The notes beneath the pieces were generated by a model. The model did not search any database and had not been told where the DNA came from. It worked only from the letters and a program-made list of their open reading frames with translations. 64,000 nucleotides of DNA, from the NCBI RefSeq assembly GCF_014174355.1, contig NZ_JABEQF010000002.1:124001-188000 (forward strand). The letters are read 5' to 3'. Made by a program: the position numbers and the translations under genes. The stretch comes from Gluconacetobacter azotocaptans (GTDB lineage: Bacteria; Pseudomonadota; Alphaproteobacteria; Acetobacterales; Acetobacteraceae). Position 1 is the first letter of the stretch. Every line of letters begins with the position of its first letter. Of the stretch, positions 37,436-45,294 are shown in pieces.

Positions 37436-38940
37436 GGATCTGTCCCGGAATCGGGGGGCGGTGTTCGCCCTGTCGCCAGCGGACGTTCGGGCAGGAACAG
37501 GATGGCGACCAGCGACAGGGCGATGACCGCGGCGCCCACCAGGAAGGTCGTGGCGATGGCGTGGCGGTAGAGCGCGATCATCGCGGCAGGATCCTGCCCG
37601 GAACCCACGCTGGGCGGTACGCTCCAGGCCAGGATGACGCCGGCCCCGGCGACGCCGGCCAGTCCGCCCAGCGACCGGAAGAAGGCCAATGTCGCGGTGC
37701 CGACGCCGCGATGGGCGACGGGCAGGGCATTCTGCACGGCGATGGTCATGTTCGGCGTGATCAGCCCGAGGCCGAGGCCCAGAGCCATCATCGCCGGTTC
37801 GATCACGCCCAGCCCGCGCGCGGTGGCGCTGGCCCAGCCAAGGATGGCGAAGGCCGCCAGCGCCAGGGTCAGGCCGCCGATCTGCGCCGGCTTGTAGCGG
37901 CCCGAGCGCAGCAGCACCCGCCCGTTGATCACCGACGAGACCACGACCCCGATCATCAGCGGTCCGGTCAGGAAGCCGGAATGCGACGGGCTGACCCCCA
38001 TGACCCGCTGGAAGAACAGCGGAAAGAACAGGCCCGCCCCCATCAGCCCCATGAACGCCAACGCCAGAACCAGGCTGGCCACGACGAACAGCCGGTCGTG
38101 GAACAGGCCCGGCGGCAGGACCGGCTCCGGCACGCGCCGGATATGCCGGACGAACAGGAACAGCAGCAGCAGAGCCGCCGCCGCCAGGCCTGCGGTCGGC
38201 AGGGACGCCCATGGCCATTCCACCCCTCCCAGGGTCAGGACCAGCAGGAAGGCGGTGGTGGCCGCGCTCATCAGCAGCGCGCCGGGATAATCGATCCGGC
38301 GCGCGCGGACCGGATGGTGAAACCGTCGCAACGCCCGCGTGATGACCAGCAGGGCGGCCGTGCCAATCGGCAGGTTGAGGTAGAAGATCCAGTGCCACGA
38401 CAGCAGGTCGGTGACGACCCCGCCCGCGATCGGTCCCAGGATGCTGCACAGGGCGAACACGGACGCCACCATGCCCTGCCGCCGGCCGCGCCGGGCGACG
38501 GGCACCAGGTCGCCGATGATGATCTGGGTGAGGGGCATCAACCCCCCCGCCCCCAGGCCCTGGATCGCGCGGAACAGGATCATCTGAGGCAGGCTGTGCG
38601 CTGCGCCGCATAGGACCGAACCCAGCAGGAAGGCCAGCACGGATCCGGTCAGGACCGGCTTGCGCCCGTACTGGTCGGCCAGCTTGCCATAGAGCGGCAT
38701 GACGCTGGTCGACGCCAGCACATAGGCCGACACGATCCAGGACATGTGGGTGACGCCGCCCAGATCGCCGACGATGCGGGGCAGGGCGGTGGCCACGATG
38801 CTCTGGTCCAGCGCGCCCAGCGCCAGGACGATCATCAGGCCGCGCACCACCGCGCGGATTTCCGCCCGTGTCGGGGCGTCCGGATCGGTCGGGGTGTCGT
38901 CGGGCGCGGCGTCGCCGGGCTGGGGGGACGTGGCCGTCAT
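37405..38940 (-). CDS. DHA2-family multidrug MFS transporter (EmrB/QacA type)
   Basis: Drug:proton antiporter of 511 residues with 14 predicted membrane segments. Motifs include LDQSIVATALPRIVGDLGG, the A-motif GKLADQYGRKPVL, the C-motif SILGPIAGGVVTD and the family's WHWIFYLNLPIG. It would expel hydrophobic compounds across the inner membrane. It overlaps the upstream MarR gene by four bases, so the two form one operon under MarR control. No adaptor (EmrA) is adjacent. Confidence 0.93.
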   Translation of the reverse strand: MTATSPQPGDAAPDDTPTDPDAPTRAEIRAVVRGLMIVLALGALDQSIVATALPRIVGDLGGVTHMSWIVSAYVLASTSVMPLYGKLADQYGRKPVLTGSVLAFLLGSVLCGAAHSLPQMILFRAIQGLGAGGLMPLTQIIIGDLVPVARRGRRQGMVASVFALCSILGPIAGGVVTDLLSWHWIFYLNLPIGTAALLVITRALRRFHHPVRARRIDYPGALLMSAATTAFLLVLTLGGVEWPWASLPTAGLAAAALLLLFLFVRHIRRVPEPVLPPGLFHDRLFVVASLVLALAFMGLMGAGLFFPLFFQRVMGVSPSHSGFLTGPLMIGVVVSSVINGRVLLRSGRYKPAQIGGLTLALAAFAILGWASATARGLGVIEPAMMALGLGLGLITPNMTIAVQNALPVAHRGVGTATLAFFRSLGGLAGVAGAGVILAWSVPPSVGSGQDPAAMIALYRHAIATTFLVGAAVIALSLVAILFLPERPLATGRTPPPDSGTDPQAPRTSRSA

Positions 38941-39392
38941 TGGCCGATCTCGGCCAGCGGCCCGATGGCCGCGCGGACCGCCTGGCGCGCGTCCGGCGAC
39001 AGGCGCGCCAATGCGCCGGCCAGCCAGTCGGTGCGGCGCCGGCGCAGGGCGGTGATGACTGCCTGCCCCTGCGGGGTGACGGCAAGGCCGGTCCGCCGCC
39101 GGTCGTGGGGCGAGGGCGCGCGGTCCAGCAATCCCGCGGTGACCAGGGATTTGACATGTGCGCTGATCGTAGGGCCGCGCAAATTCTCGCGGCGCGCCAG
39201 TTCGGCGACACCGATCCCCGGTTCGTCCATGATGACGGTCAGCAGCAGGGTCTGCAGGGGGGAAATGCCGGCTTCGCCGTCCTCGCGCCGCAGCCGGCGA
39301 TAGAGGCGGTGCAGGGTCGGGCGCAGGGTTTCGGCCAGGTCGGCGGCATCGTCCTGGGGGGCGGTGCCGGGGGAGAGGGTTGGGAACGGCAT
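38937..39392 (-). CDS. MarR-family transcriptional regulator
   Basis: Winged-helix repressor of 151 residues with the MarR core ISPLQTLLLTVIMDEPGIGV, AELARRENLRGPTISAHVK and the wing LDRAPSPHDRRRTGLAVT. It likely represses its own operon with the EmrB-type exporter and is released by a phenolic or drug ligand. An inverted repeat lies 22 bases before its start codon. Confidence 0.92.
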   Translation of the reverse strand: MPFPTLSPGTAPQDDAADLAETLRPTLHRLYRRLRREDGEAGISPLQTLLLTVIMDEPGIGVAELARRENLRGPTISAHVKSLVTAGLLDRAPSPHDRRRTGLAVTPQGQAVITALRRRRTDWLAGALARLSPDARQAVRAAIGPLAEIGQ

Positions 39393-39414
39393 GGTCGAAG
39401 GACCCGTGGCTGAT

Positions 39415-39429
39415 TAGGTAGAAAACCTA
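39415..39429. promoter_or_regulatory. Candidate MarR operator
   Basis: TAGGT (39415-39419) and ACCTA (39425-39429) form a perfect inverted repeat around AGAAA. It sits 22 bases upstream of the marR start in an AT-rich stretch, where it would overlap the promoter or the start of the message. Confidence 0.5.
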
Positions 39430-39627
39430 TCTATGTACATTGTTGGCGGCTGTGCAATATTGATGCGTGCAATTCCGGGCGCAGGTCTGTAGCATGATGC
39501 GCGGCTGGACTTTTTGGCCTCGGCAGGATCGCACACAAGCCGCTCGGCGAAGTTCTGGTCTCTCCATTTTGAAAAGTCTCGATGCCACGCATGTTCGCGT
39601 GGAAGCCCGAATATCAGGAGACCTGCG

Positions 39628-39834
39628 ATGGCGACAGGTACCGTAAAGTGGTTCAACTCGGAGAAGGGGTACGGCTTCATCCAGCCGGCCGACGGCTCCA
39701 GCGATGTGTTCGTGCATATCAGCGCGGTCGAGCAGGCCGGGCTGCGCAGCCTGAACGAGGGACAGAGCGTCAGCTACGAGCTGGAGAAGGGCCGTAACGG
39801 CAAGACCTCCGCCGTGGGTCTGAAGGCGGAGTAA
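39628..39834 (+). CDS. Cold-shock protein, CspA family
   Basis: Single-stranded nucleic-acid chaperone of 68 residues. RNP1 is at about 13-18 (KGYGFI) and RNP2 at 27-30 (VFVH), inside the standard fold beginning [16 protein letters not shown]. It probably keeps mRNA single-stranded during growth or cold. The ATG at 39628 has CAGGAG nine bases ahead; an in-frame extension upstream is not conserved. A clear terminator follows. Confidence 0.95.
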   Translation: MATGTVKWFNSEKGYGFIQPADGSSDVFVHISAVEQAGLRSLNEGQSVSYELEKGRNGKTSAVGLKAE

Positions 39835-39909
39835 GTCCCGGGCCCGGCCGGACGGGGCAACCGGTCCGGCCGGGCCAGGCGATCGTCCCGGTGACGGCGA
39901 CGAATCCGG

Positions 39910-39946
39910 AAATGGCGGCGTTCCCCCTGGGGGCGCCGCCATTTTT
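39910..39946. terminator. Bidirectional rho-independent terminator
   Basis: AAATGGCGGCG (39910-39920) pairs perfectly with CGCCGCCATTT (39934-39944) and is followed by TT on the plus strand, with an A-rich flank that gives a T run on the minus strand. It separates the cold-shock gene from the convergent ehuD. A second, GC-only inverted repeat lies at about 39839-39876. Confidence 0.85.
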
Positions 39947-39992
39947 GATTCCATGTGCCGTCGTCGGGGCGTCGGGCCGGCCGCTCCCCCTT

Positions 39993-40649
39993 TCAAACGG
40001 GGTTCGAGAGCAGGCGATAGACGGTTCCTGTCACCCAGCGGGCCAGCAGGCCGATGGACAGGAACAGGATTCCCACCAAGGTCACGGGCTCCAGATAACG
40101 ATAATGGAGATCCCCGAACGTGTTGGCCTCTCCCATCATGTCCATGATGGTGATCGAGGACAGGATCGGCGTTTCCTTCAGCAACGCGATCAGATAATTG
40201 CCCATGACCGGAAATGACGGTTTGAGCGCCTGGGGCAGGACGATATGAACCCAGGTCTGGGTCCGCGTCAGGTTGCAGGCCCGCGCGGCTTCCCATTGCA
40301 AGGGGGGGACGCCGGCGATCCCGGCGCGATAGACTTGCGACAGGTACGCCGCGTAATGCACGCCCAGGCCGAAGATTCCGCAGCCGAGTGCGGGCAGGGT
40401 CACGTCGAGATAGGGCAGCACGTAATAGAGAAAGAACAACTGCACCAGCAGCGGTGTGCCGCGGATGAAATGTTCCGACCCGCGCACCAGCGTCCGGACC
40501 GTTCGCGACGGGATCATTTCGGCCAGAACGATCAGCAGGCCCAGGACTGCCGCCAATGCAAAGGACAGGACCGTCGCGACGATGGTTATCCACAGTCCGC
40601 GTGCCAGGACCGGCAGGGCAAGCAGGGCGTAATGGCTGTCCCAGCTCAT
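39993..40649 (-). CDS. ehuD: Ectoine/hydroxyectoine ABC transporter permease
   Basis: Inner-membrane permease of a polar-amino-acid-type importer, 218 residues with five or six helices. The EAA loop is EAARACNLTRTQTWVHIVLPQALKP, here split in the record as EAARACNLTRTQTW and IVLPQALKP. The early FIRGTPLLVQLFFLYY segment is typical of the family. The start at 40649 overlaps the preceding permease by four bases; the longer open frame upstream is that permease out of frame. The ectoine role is inferred from the neighbouring catabolic genes. Confidence 0.85.
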   Translation of the reverse strand: MSWDSHYALLALPVLARGLWITIVATVLSFALAAVLGLLIVLAEMIPSRTVRTLVRGSEHFIRGTPLLVQLFFLYYVLPYLDVTLPALGCGIFGLGVHYAAYLSQVYRAGIAGVPPLQWEAARACNLTRTQTWVHIVLPQALKPSFPVMGNYLIALLKETPILSSITIMDMMGEANTFGDLHYRYLEPVTLVGILFLSIGLLARWVTGTVYRLLSNPV

Positions 40650-41308
40650 GACGGCCTGTTCCCCGAGGGGAGGGCATAGGCCCGTTCGGCACGGCGTACG
40701 CCGTGCAGGATCAGAAGATACAGCATGAAATAGAGCAGCAGGGTTACGATGAACGGCATGATCGTCTGGCCGGTGCGGATACGGAATTGCTGGGCCTGGA
40801 ACGTGATGTCGGAGAGAGAGATCAGCGAGACGATAGCCGTCGCCTTCAGCAGTTCCACGGCATTGTTGCCGAAGACGGGAATCATGCGTGGCACGGCCTG
40901 CGGCAGGATGATGTAGCGTAGCGATTGCCAGCGCGTCAGATTCAGGGCGGTGCTGGCCTCGGCCTGGTCCCGTCCCACTGCCCCGACGGCACTGCGGACG
41001 ATTTCCGCACCGTAGGCGCCGACATTCAGGCCCAGCGCCACGATGCCTGACACCATCGGCGACAGCAGGATGCCGAAGGCCGGCAGCGCATAATAGAGCC
41101 AGAAGATCTGCACGAAGACCGAGGTTCCGCGGAACAGTTCGATATAGCCGATGCTGATGGCGCGCACCGCCCGCCGTTCCGACACGCGGCCAAGACCGAA
41201 CAGGAAGGCGCAGGCCAGAGCCAGGGCGCATCCGCCCATCGTCAGCCAGGCTGTAATCGCCAGCCCCCGCCCCATCGAGACCGCCAGGTCGATCAGGGTC
41301 GCGGTCAT
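40646..41308 (-). CDS. ehuC: Ectoine/hydroxyectoine ABC transporter permease
   Basis: Second inner-membrane permease of the importer, 220 residues. It has ELFRGTSVFVQIFWLYYALP and the EAA-loop part EASTALNLTRWQSLRYIILP, which contacts the ATPase. The ATG at 41308 overlaps the binding-protein stop by four bases (ATGA). It would pair with the next permease as a heterodimer. The gene name is from context, not from a search. Confidence 0.85.
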   Translation of the reverse strand: MTATLIDLAVSMGRGLAITAWLTMGGCALALACAFLFGLGRVSERRAVRAISIGYIELFRGTSVFVQIFWLYYALPAFGILLSPMVSGIVALGLNVGAYGAEIVRSAVGAVGRDQAEASTALNLTRWQSLRYIILPQAVPRMIPVFGNNAVELLKATAIVSLISLSDITFQAQQFRIRTGQTIMPFIVTLLLYFMLYLLILHGVRRAERAYALPSGNRPS

Positions 41309-42237
41309 GGTCTTGGCCCTGCCGTCGGTTGCGGTGCGGCGCACAAATCCGCCCGCGTGCGATGCAGGCTCAGCGCGGGGTCGAACCCATATCGCGTCAG
41401 GAGACGGGCATAGTCACCGTTGGCCTGCAGGGCGGCAAGCGCACGGTCGTAGGCATCGCGCAGGTCGGTTGCGTCACGCGAAAAGGCGGCCCCCGCGCAC
41501 ATGACCGGCGTACCGTCCGCCGGGATCAGGTCGAACCTCCTGGTACCCCACAGATCCAGCAGATGGCGGCCGGACATCGCCGGCAGCGAATAGATCTGGA
41601 TGCGGCCGGTCTCCAGCATGATCATGCCGCTGGGGCCATCGGGGACGGGCACGATCCGCGCGGGCGGGACCCCCGCCGTCAGGGCCAGCCGTTCCTCGCT
41701 GCCACCGGCGGGCACGCCGATCAGCAGGTTCGGGTCGGCGGCGACATCGCGGTAGGATCGTGGGCCGGGGCGTCCCTTGTGCTGCATGATCAGAGCCTCG
41801 CGGTCGCACAGGTCGGGCTGGGAATAGGCGACGGCCATGCACCGGCCGGGCGTCATGAACATGCCGGAATCGATCAGGTCGCTGCGTCCGGCCATCAAGC
41901 CCGGAATCATGGCCCCGTAGCTGGATACCACCCCCCGCACGTCGTCAATCCCCATGCGCCGGAAGACGGCGCGCACCAGGTCGGGACCTGCCCCGCCAAT
42001 GCTGCCATCGGCCCGGATGACGGCCCAGGGGGGTTCGTTCGACATCGCCAGGCGTGCGAAACCTCGCTGGCGCAGGGTCGTCAGGCCCCGTCCCGATTGC
42101 GATCCAGACGGCGATCCTGCCATTGATCCCACGTCGTCGGCGCGGGCCGCCGGGGCGCCGACGATCAGCGTCGCCAGGGCCAGCCCTGCCAGCAGTGCCC
42201 GATGCGGGCGTTCCCGGTTCAGGCGCGGCATGGTCAT
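41305..42237 (-). CDS. ehuB: Ectoine-type periplasmic solute-binding protein
   Basis: Periplasmic substrate-binding protein of 310 residues, SBP_bac_3 fold. It has a signal peptide (ALLAGLALATLIVG, cleavage near ARADD), the ligand-pocket region SNEPPWAVIRADGSIGG, and the block IPGLMAGRSDLIDSGMFM, then RCMAVAYSQP. The last block resembles EhuB-type ectoine binders as I remember them. It would deliver ectoine or hydroxyectoine to the two permeases. It overlaps ehuA and ehuC by four bases each. Confidence 0.82.
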   Translation of the reverse strand: MTMPRLNRERPHRALLAGLALATLIVGAPAARADDVGSMAGSPSGSQSGRGLTTLRQRGFARLAMSNEPPWAVIRADGSIGGAGPDLVRAVFRRMGIDDVRGVVSSYGAMIPGLMAGRSDLIDSGMFMTPGRCMAVAYSQPDLCDREALIMQHKGRPGPRSYRDVAADPNLLIGVPAGGSEERLALTAGVPPARIVPVPDGPSGMIMLETGRIQIYSLPAMSGRHLLDLWGTRRFDLIPADGTPVMCAGAAFSRDATDLRDAYDRALAALQANGDYARLLTRYGFDPALSLHRTRADLCAAPQPTAGPRP

Positions 42238-43004
42238 TCCCCCTGGCTCGACAGGCGCAGGAAGGCCTGGGTCCGCGGGTCGCGGGGGGTGTCGAAGACG
42301 GCGTCGGGCGGCCCGTCCTCGACGATGCGGCCATGGTCGAAAAACAGCACGCGATCGGCGAAATTGCGGGCGAACGACATTTCATGGGTCACCAGCAGCA
42401 TGGTCATGTCCGTTGTGCGGGCGACCGCGTGCAGGACCTGCAGGACCTCGTTGACGCGCAGCGGGTCGAGGGCCGAGGTCGGTTCGTCGAACAGCATGAC
42501 GCGCGGCTGCAGCGCCAGCGCCCGCGCGATGGCCACCCGCTGTTTCTGACCGCCCGACAGGCGGTCGGGATAGTGCGCGGCCTTGTCGGCCAGGCCCATC
42601 AGGTCCAGAAGCTCCATCGCCTTGCGCCGGGCCTCGGGTTCCGATGCGACGCGATTGAGGATCTGCGGCAGCACGATGTTCCGCTCCACCGTCAGATGTG
42701 GAAACAGGCCGAAATGCTGGAAGACCATGCCGACCTGCGCGCGGATGGGCCGCAGGCGGCGTTCGGCGACGTATGCGGGGCCGGTCGCAGTCTCGTCGAA
42801 CAACCGCGCGCCGCCGATTTCGACCTGACCGGAATCGATGGATTCCAACGTCATCAGGATACGCAGGATCGTTGTCTTGCCCGATCCCGACGGCCCGATC
42901 AGGGCCACCTTCTGCCCGGCGGGAATATCGAGGGACAGATTGTCCAGAATACGGGACGATCCATACGATTTCGACAGGCCGGCGATCCGGATCAGGGGCT
43001 GCAT
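42234..43004 (-). CDS. ehuA: Ectoine-type ABC transporter ATPase
   Basis: ATP-binding subunit of 256 residues. Walker A is GPSGSGKT (37-44), the Q-loop lies at VFQHFGLFPHL, the signature is LSGGQ (149-153), Walker B is VMLFDE (169-174) and the switch His is His207. It belongs to the polar amino acid importer group. It starts 16 bases after eutE and overlaps ehuB by four bases. Confidence 0.9.
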   Translation of the reverse strand: MQPLIRIAGLSKSYGSSRILDNLSLDIPAGQKVALIGPSGSGKTTILRILMTLESIDSGQVEIGGARLFDETATGPAYVAERRLRPIRAQVGMVFQHFGLFPHLTVERNIVLPQILNRVASEPEARRKAMELLDLMGLADKAAHYPDRLSGGQKQRVAIARALALQPRVMLFDEPTSALDPLRVNEVLQVLHAVARTTDMTMLLVTHEMSFARNFADRVLFFDHGRIVEDGPPDAVFDTPRDPRTQAFLRLSSQGE

Positions 43005-43020
43005 CGAGGGGGCCCCGAAA

Positions 43021-44022
43021 TCACGCCGGAACGCCGATGACGGCCACGCAGTCTCCGGGCTTGACCAGCCCGGGGAAATGCCGCGCGATCAGGATGCCGT
43101 CGCGACGCGCGCGCAGTTCGACGGGCGCGGCCCCGGTGCGGTCCATGGTATGGATCCGCGCCAGCACCTGGCCGGCGGCCACAGCGGCTTGCAGGTCGAC
43201 GCAGGGTTCCAGCAGGCCGGCCTGTTCGGCGAACAGGAAGCTGTCGTCGCCGGGCATGTCCAGCCATTGCGTCGGCGCAGCCTCGACCGGGCCGGGAACG
43301 ATGCCGGCATGGCGCAGGACGTTCAGGACGCCGCGCCGGGCGATCGACACCGTTCGGGCGCTGGACGTGCCGCCGCCGCCCAGTTCGGTGGTAACGAAGA
43401 TCTTGCCCATCTCCTCGGCCGCGCTGTCGTACATGCCGCGGGCGTCGATCTCCACCATCCGCAGGGCGTACGGGGCGCCGAAGGCCGCGACGGCGGCGAA
43501 GCTCCGCTCTTCCTGCGCCTTGTCCGGCAGGACGTGCGCCGCCGCGAACGGAATGAAATCCAGCGTCCGGCCGCCGGAATGGAAATCCAGGACGATGTCG
43601 GCCATCGGCAGCAGCGTGCGCTGGAAATAATCGGCGATCTTCTCGGTCACCGTTCCGTCCGGGCGGCCGGGGAAGGTCCGGTTCATGTTGCCCCGGTCGA
43701 TCGGCGAGGTTCGGGTCGCGGCCTGAAAAGCCGGATAGTTCATGGCAGGGACGATGATGACGCGCCCGCGCACATGTTCGGCCGCCAGGGTCCGCGCCAG
43801 GTCGAACAGGACGATCGGGCCCTCATATTCGTCGCCATGATTGCCGCCCGTCAGCAGGGCCGTCGGGCCATCGCCGTTACGGACGACCGTCAGAGGAATC
43901 ATGATCGACCCCCAGGCGGAATCGTCACGGCTGTAAGGCAGGCGCAGGAAACCATGATGGACGCCGTCGCGGTCGAAGGGAACGGTGGATGCGATCGGGG
44001 AGGGCAGGCGCGTATCGGTCAT
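43021..44022 (-). CDS. eutE: N-alpha-acetyl-diaminobutyrate deacetylase (EutE/DoeB)
   Basis: Zinc deacylase of the succinylglutamate-desuccinylase/aspartoacylase family, 333 residues, as long as DoeB/EutE. Zinc ligands are His62 and Glu65 (GGNHGDEYEG) and His148 (LDFHSGG); the substrate-site block is IDRGNMNRTFPGRPDG. In ectoine breakdown it removes acetate from N-alpha-acetyl-L-2,4-diaminobutyrate. The start at 44022 is seven bases after eutD; the open frame upstream belongs to eutD. The specific reaction is inferred from the cluster. Confidence 0.88.
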   Translation of the reverse strand: MTDTRLPSPIASTVPFDRDGVHHGFLRLPYSRDDSAWGSIMIPLTVVRNGDGPTALLTGGNHGDEYEGPIVLFDLARTLAAEHVRGRVIIVPAMNYPAFQAATRTSPIDRGNMNRTFPGRPDGTVTEKIADYFQRTLLPMADIVLDFHSGGRTLDFIPFAAAHVLPDKAQEERSFAAVAAFGAPYALRMVEIDARGMYDSAAEEMGKIFVTTELGGGGTSSARTVSIARRGVLNVLRHAGIVPGPVEAAPTQWLDMPGDDSFLFAEQAGLLEPCVDLQAAVAAGQVLARIHTMDRTGAAPVELRARRDGILIARHFPGLVKPGDCVAVIGVPA

Positions 44023-44029
44023 CGTCGGA

Positions 44030-45211
44030 TCAGTTCTTGATGAAAAGCTTGCGGGGGACGTCGGCCAGGCATTCATGGCCGGTATCGGTGATCAGGATAC
44101 TTTCGGTCGTCTCGAACCCCATCGTGTCCAGCCACAGGCCGGTCATGAAATGGAAGGTCATGCCCGGGCGCAGCTCGGTCCGGTCGCCGGGGCGCAGGCT
44201 CATGGTCCGCTCGCCCCAGTCGGGGGGATAGGACAGGCCGATCGGATAGCCCGTCCGGTTGTCCTTGGTGATGCCGTATCGTTTGAGGACGCGGAAGAAG
44301 GCGTTCGCGATATTTTCGCAGGTGTTGCCCGGCCGTGCGGCGGCAAGTCCTTCTTCCATGCCCTCCAGCGTCGCTTTCTCGGCGTCGAGAAAGGCCTGCG
44401 TCGGCTTGCCCAGAAAGACCGTGCGTGACAACGGGCAGTGATAACGGCGATAGCATCCCGCGATTTCGAAGAATGTTCCCTCGCCGTCGCGCATCGGACG
44501 GTCGTCCCAGGTCAGGTGCGGCGCCGATGCGTCTTCCCCCGACGGCAGCAGCGGAACGATGGCCGGATAATCGCCACCATGGCCGCCGGCGCCGCGCAGG
44601 CCGGAATCATAGATTTCGGCCACCAGGTCGCATTTGCGCATCCCGGGTTCGATCTTTTCGAAGATGCGCTGATGCATGGCCTCCACGATCCGGGCCGCAC
44701 GGCGCATATACTCGATTTCCTGCGGGCTCTTGATCGCGCGCTGCCAGTTGACCAGCGCGGTGGCGTCGACGAAGCCGGCATTGGGCAGGCCGGCCTGCAG
44801 GGCCGCGTAGGCGGCGGCGGAAAACCAGTAATTGTCCATCTCGACGCCGATGGTCAGCTTGCCCCAGCCACGCTGCGCCAGGATTGTGGACAGGTAGCCC
44901 ATCGGGTGTCGTTCGGTGGACTGGACGTAGATGTCGGGATAGCCGAGGATCGCGTCCTCACCGATCCATGCCGTACGGCGCGCGCCGTTCGCATCCTGCC
45001 CCCGGCCGAACCACAAGGGTGGCCCGTCGGGGGGAACGATGACGCATTGATGGACATAGAACGACCAGCCGTCATAGCCCGTCAGCCATGCCATGTTGGA
45101 CGGATCGCTGACGATCAGAAGATCGATGCCGCGCGCGGCCATTGCGGTGCGCGTCTTGTGCAGCCGCGCCGCATATTCGCCGAGGGTGAAATTCAGTCTG
45201 CTCTCATCCAT
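44030..45211 (-). CDS. eutD: Ectoine hydrolase (EutD/DoeA), M24 fold
   Basis: Pita-bread-fold (M24) hydrolase of 393 residues that would open the ectoine ring to acetyl-diaminobutyrate. Family marks are NFTLGEYAARLHKTRTAM, LIVSDPSNMAWLTGYDGWSF and FFEIAGCYRRYHCPLSRT, a block typical of ectoine hydrolases and unlike true Xaa-Pro peptidases, whose metal ligands are mostly missing. The ATG at 45211 begins MDESRLNFT; an upstream frame extension has no ribosome site. It is the marker gene of ectoine catabolism. Confidence 0.9.
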   Translation of the reverse strand: MDESRLNFTLGEYAARLHKTRTAMAARGIDLLIVSDPSNMAWLTGYDGWSFYVHQCVIVPPDGPPLWFGRGQDANGARRTAWIGEDAILGYPDIYVQSTERHPMGYLSTILAQRGWGKLTIGVEMDNYWFSAAAYAALQAGLPNAGFVDATALVNWQRAIKSPQEIEYMRRAARIVEAMHQRIFEKIEPGMRKCDLVAEIYDSGLRGAGGHGGDYPAIVPLLPSGEDASAPHLTWDDRPMRDGEGTFFEIAGCYRRYHCPLSRTVFLGKPTQAFLDAEKATLEGMEEGLAAARPGNTCENIANAFFRVLKRYGITKDNRTGYPIGLSYPPDWGERTMSLRPGDRTELRPGMTFHFMTGLWLDTMGFETTESILITDTGHECLADVPRKLFIKN

Positions 45212-45254
45212 GGCCTGTCTTCCCGTAGTGTCCTGCCAGCGTATCAATCGTGTC

Positions 45255-45274
45255 GCCTCCGCGAGGCATGTCAA
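45255..45274 (-). promoter_or_regulatory. Possible promoter/operator ahead of eutD
   Basis: On the minus strand a consensus TTGACA (45274-45269) is followed by a perfect GCCTC/GAGGC inverted repeat (45255-45267) in the spacer. The matching -10 box is poor, so an activator or another start may be used. The spacing suits control of eutD separately from the upstream receptor gene. Confidence 0.35.
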
Positions 45275-45294
45275 CCAGGCGGAGACGCGTGGGA

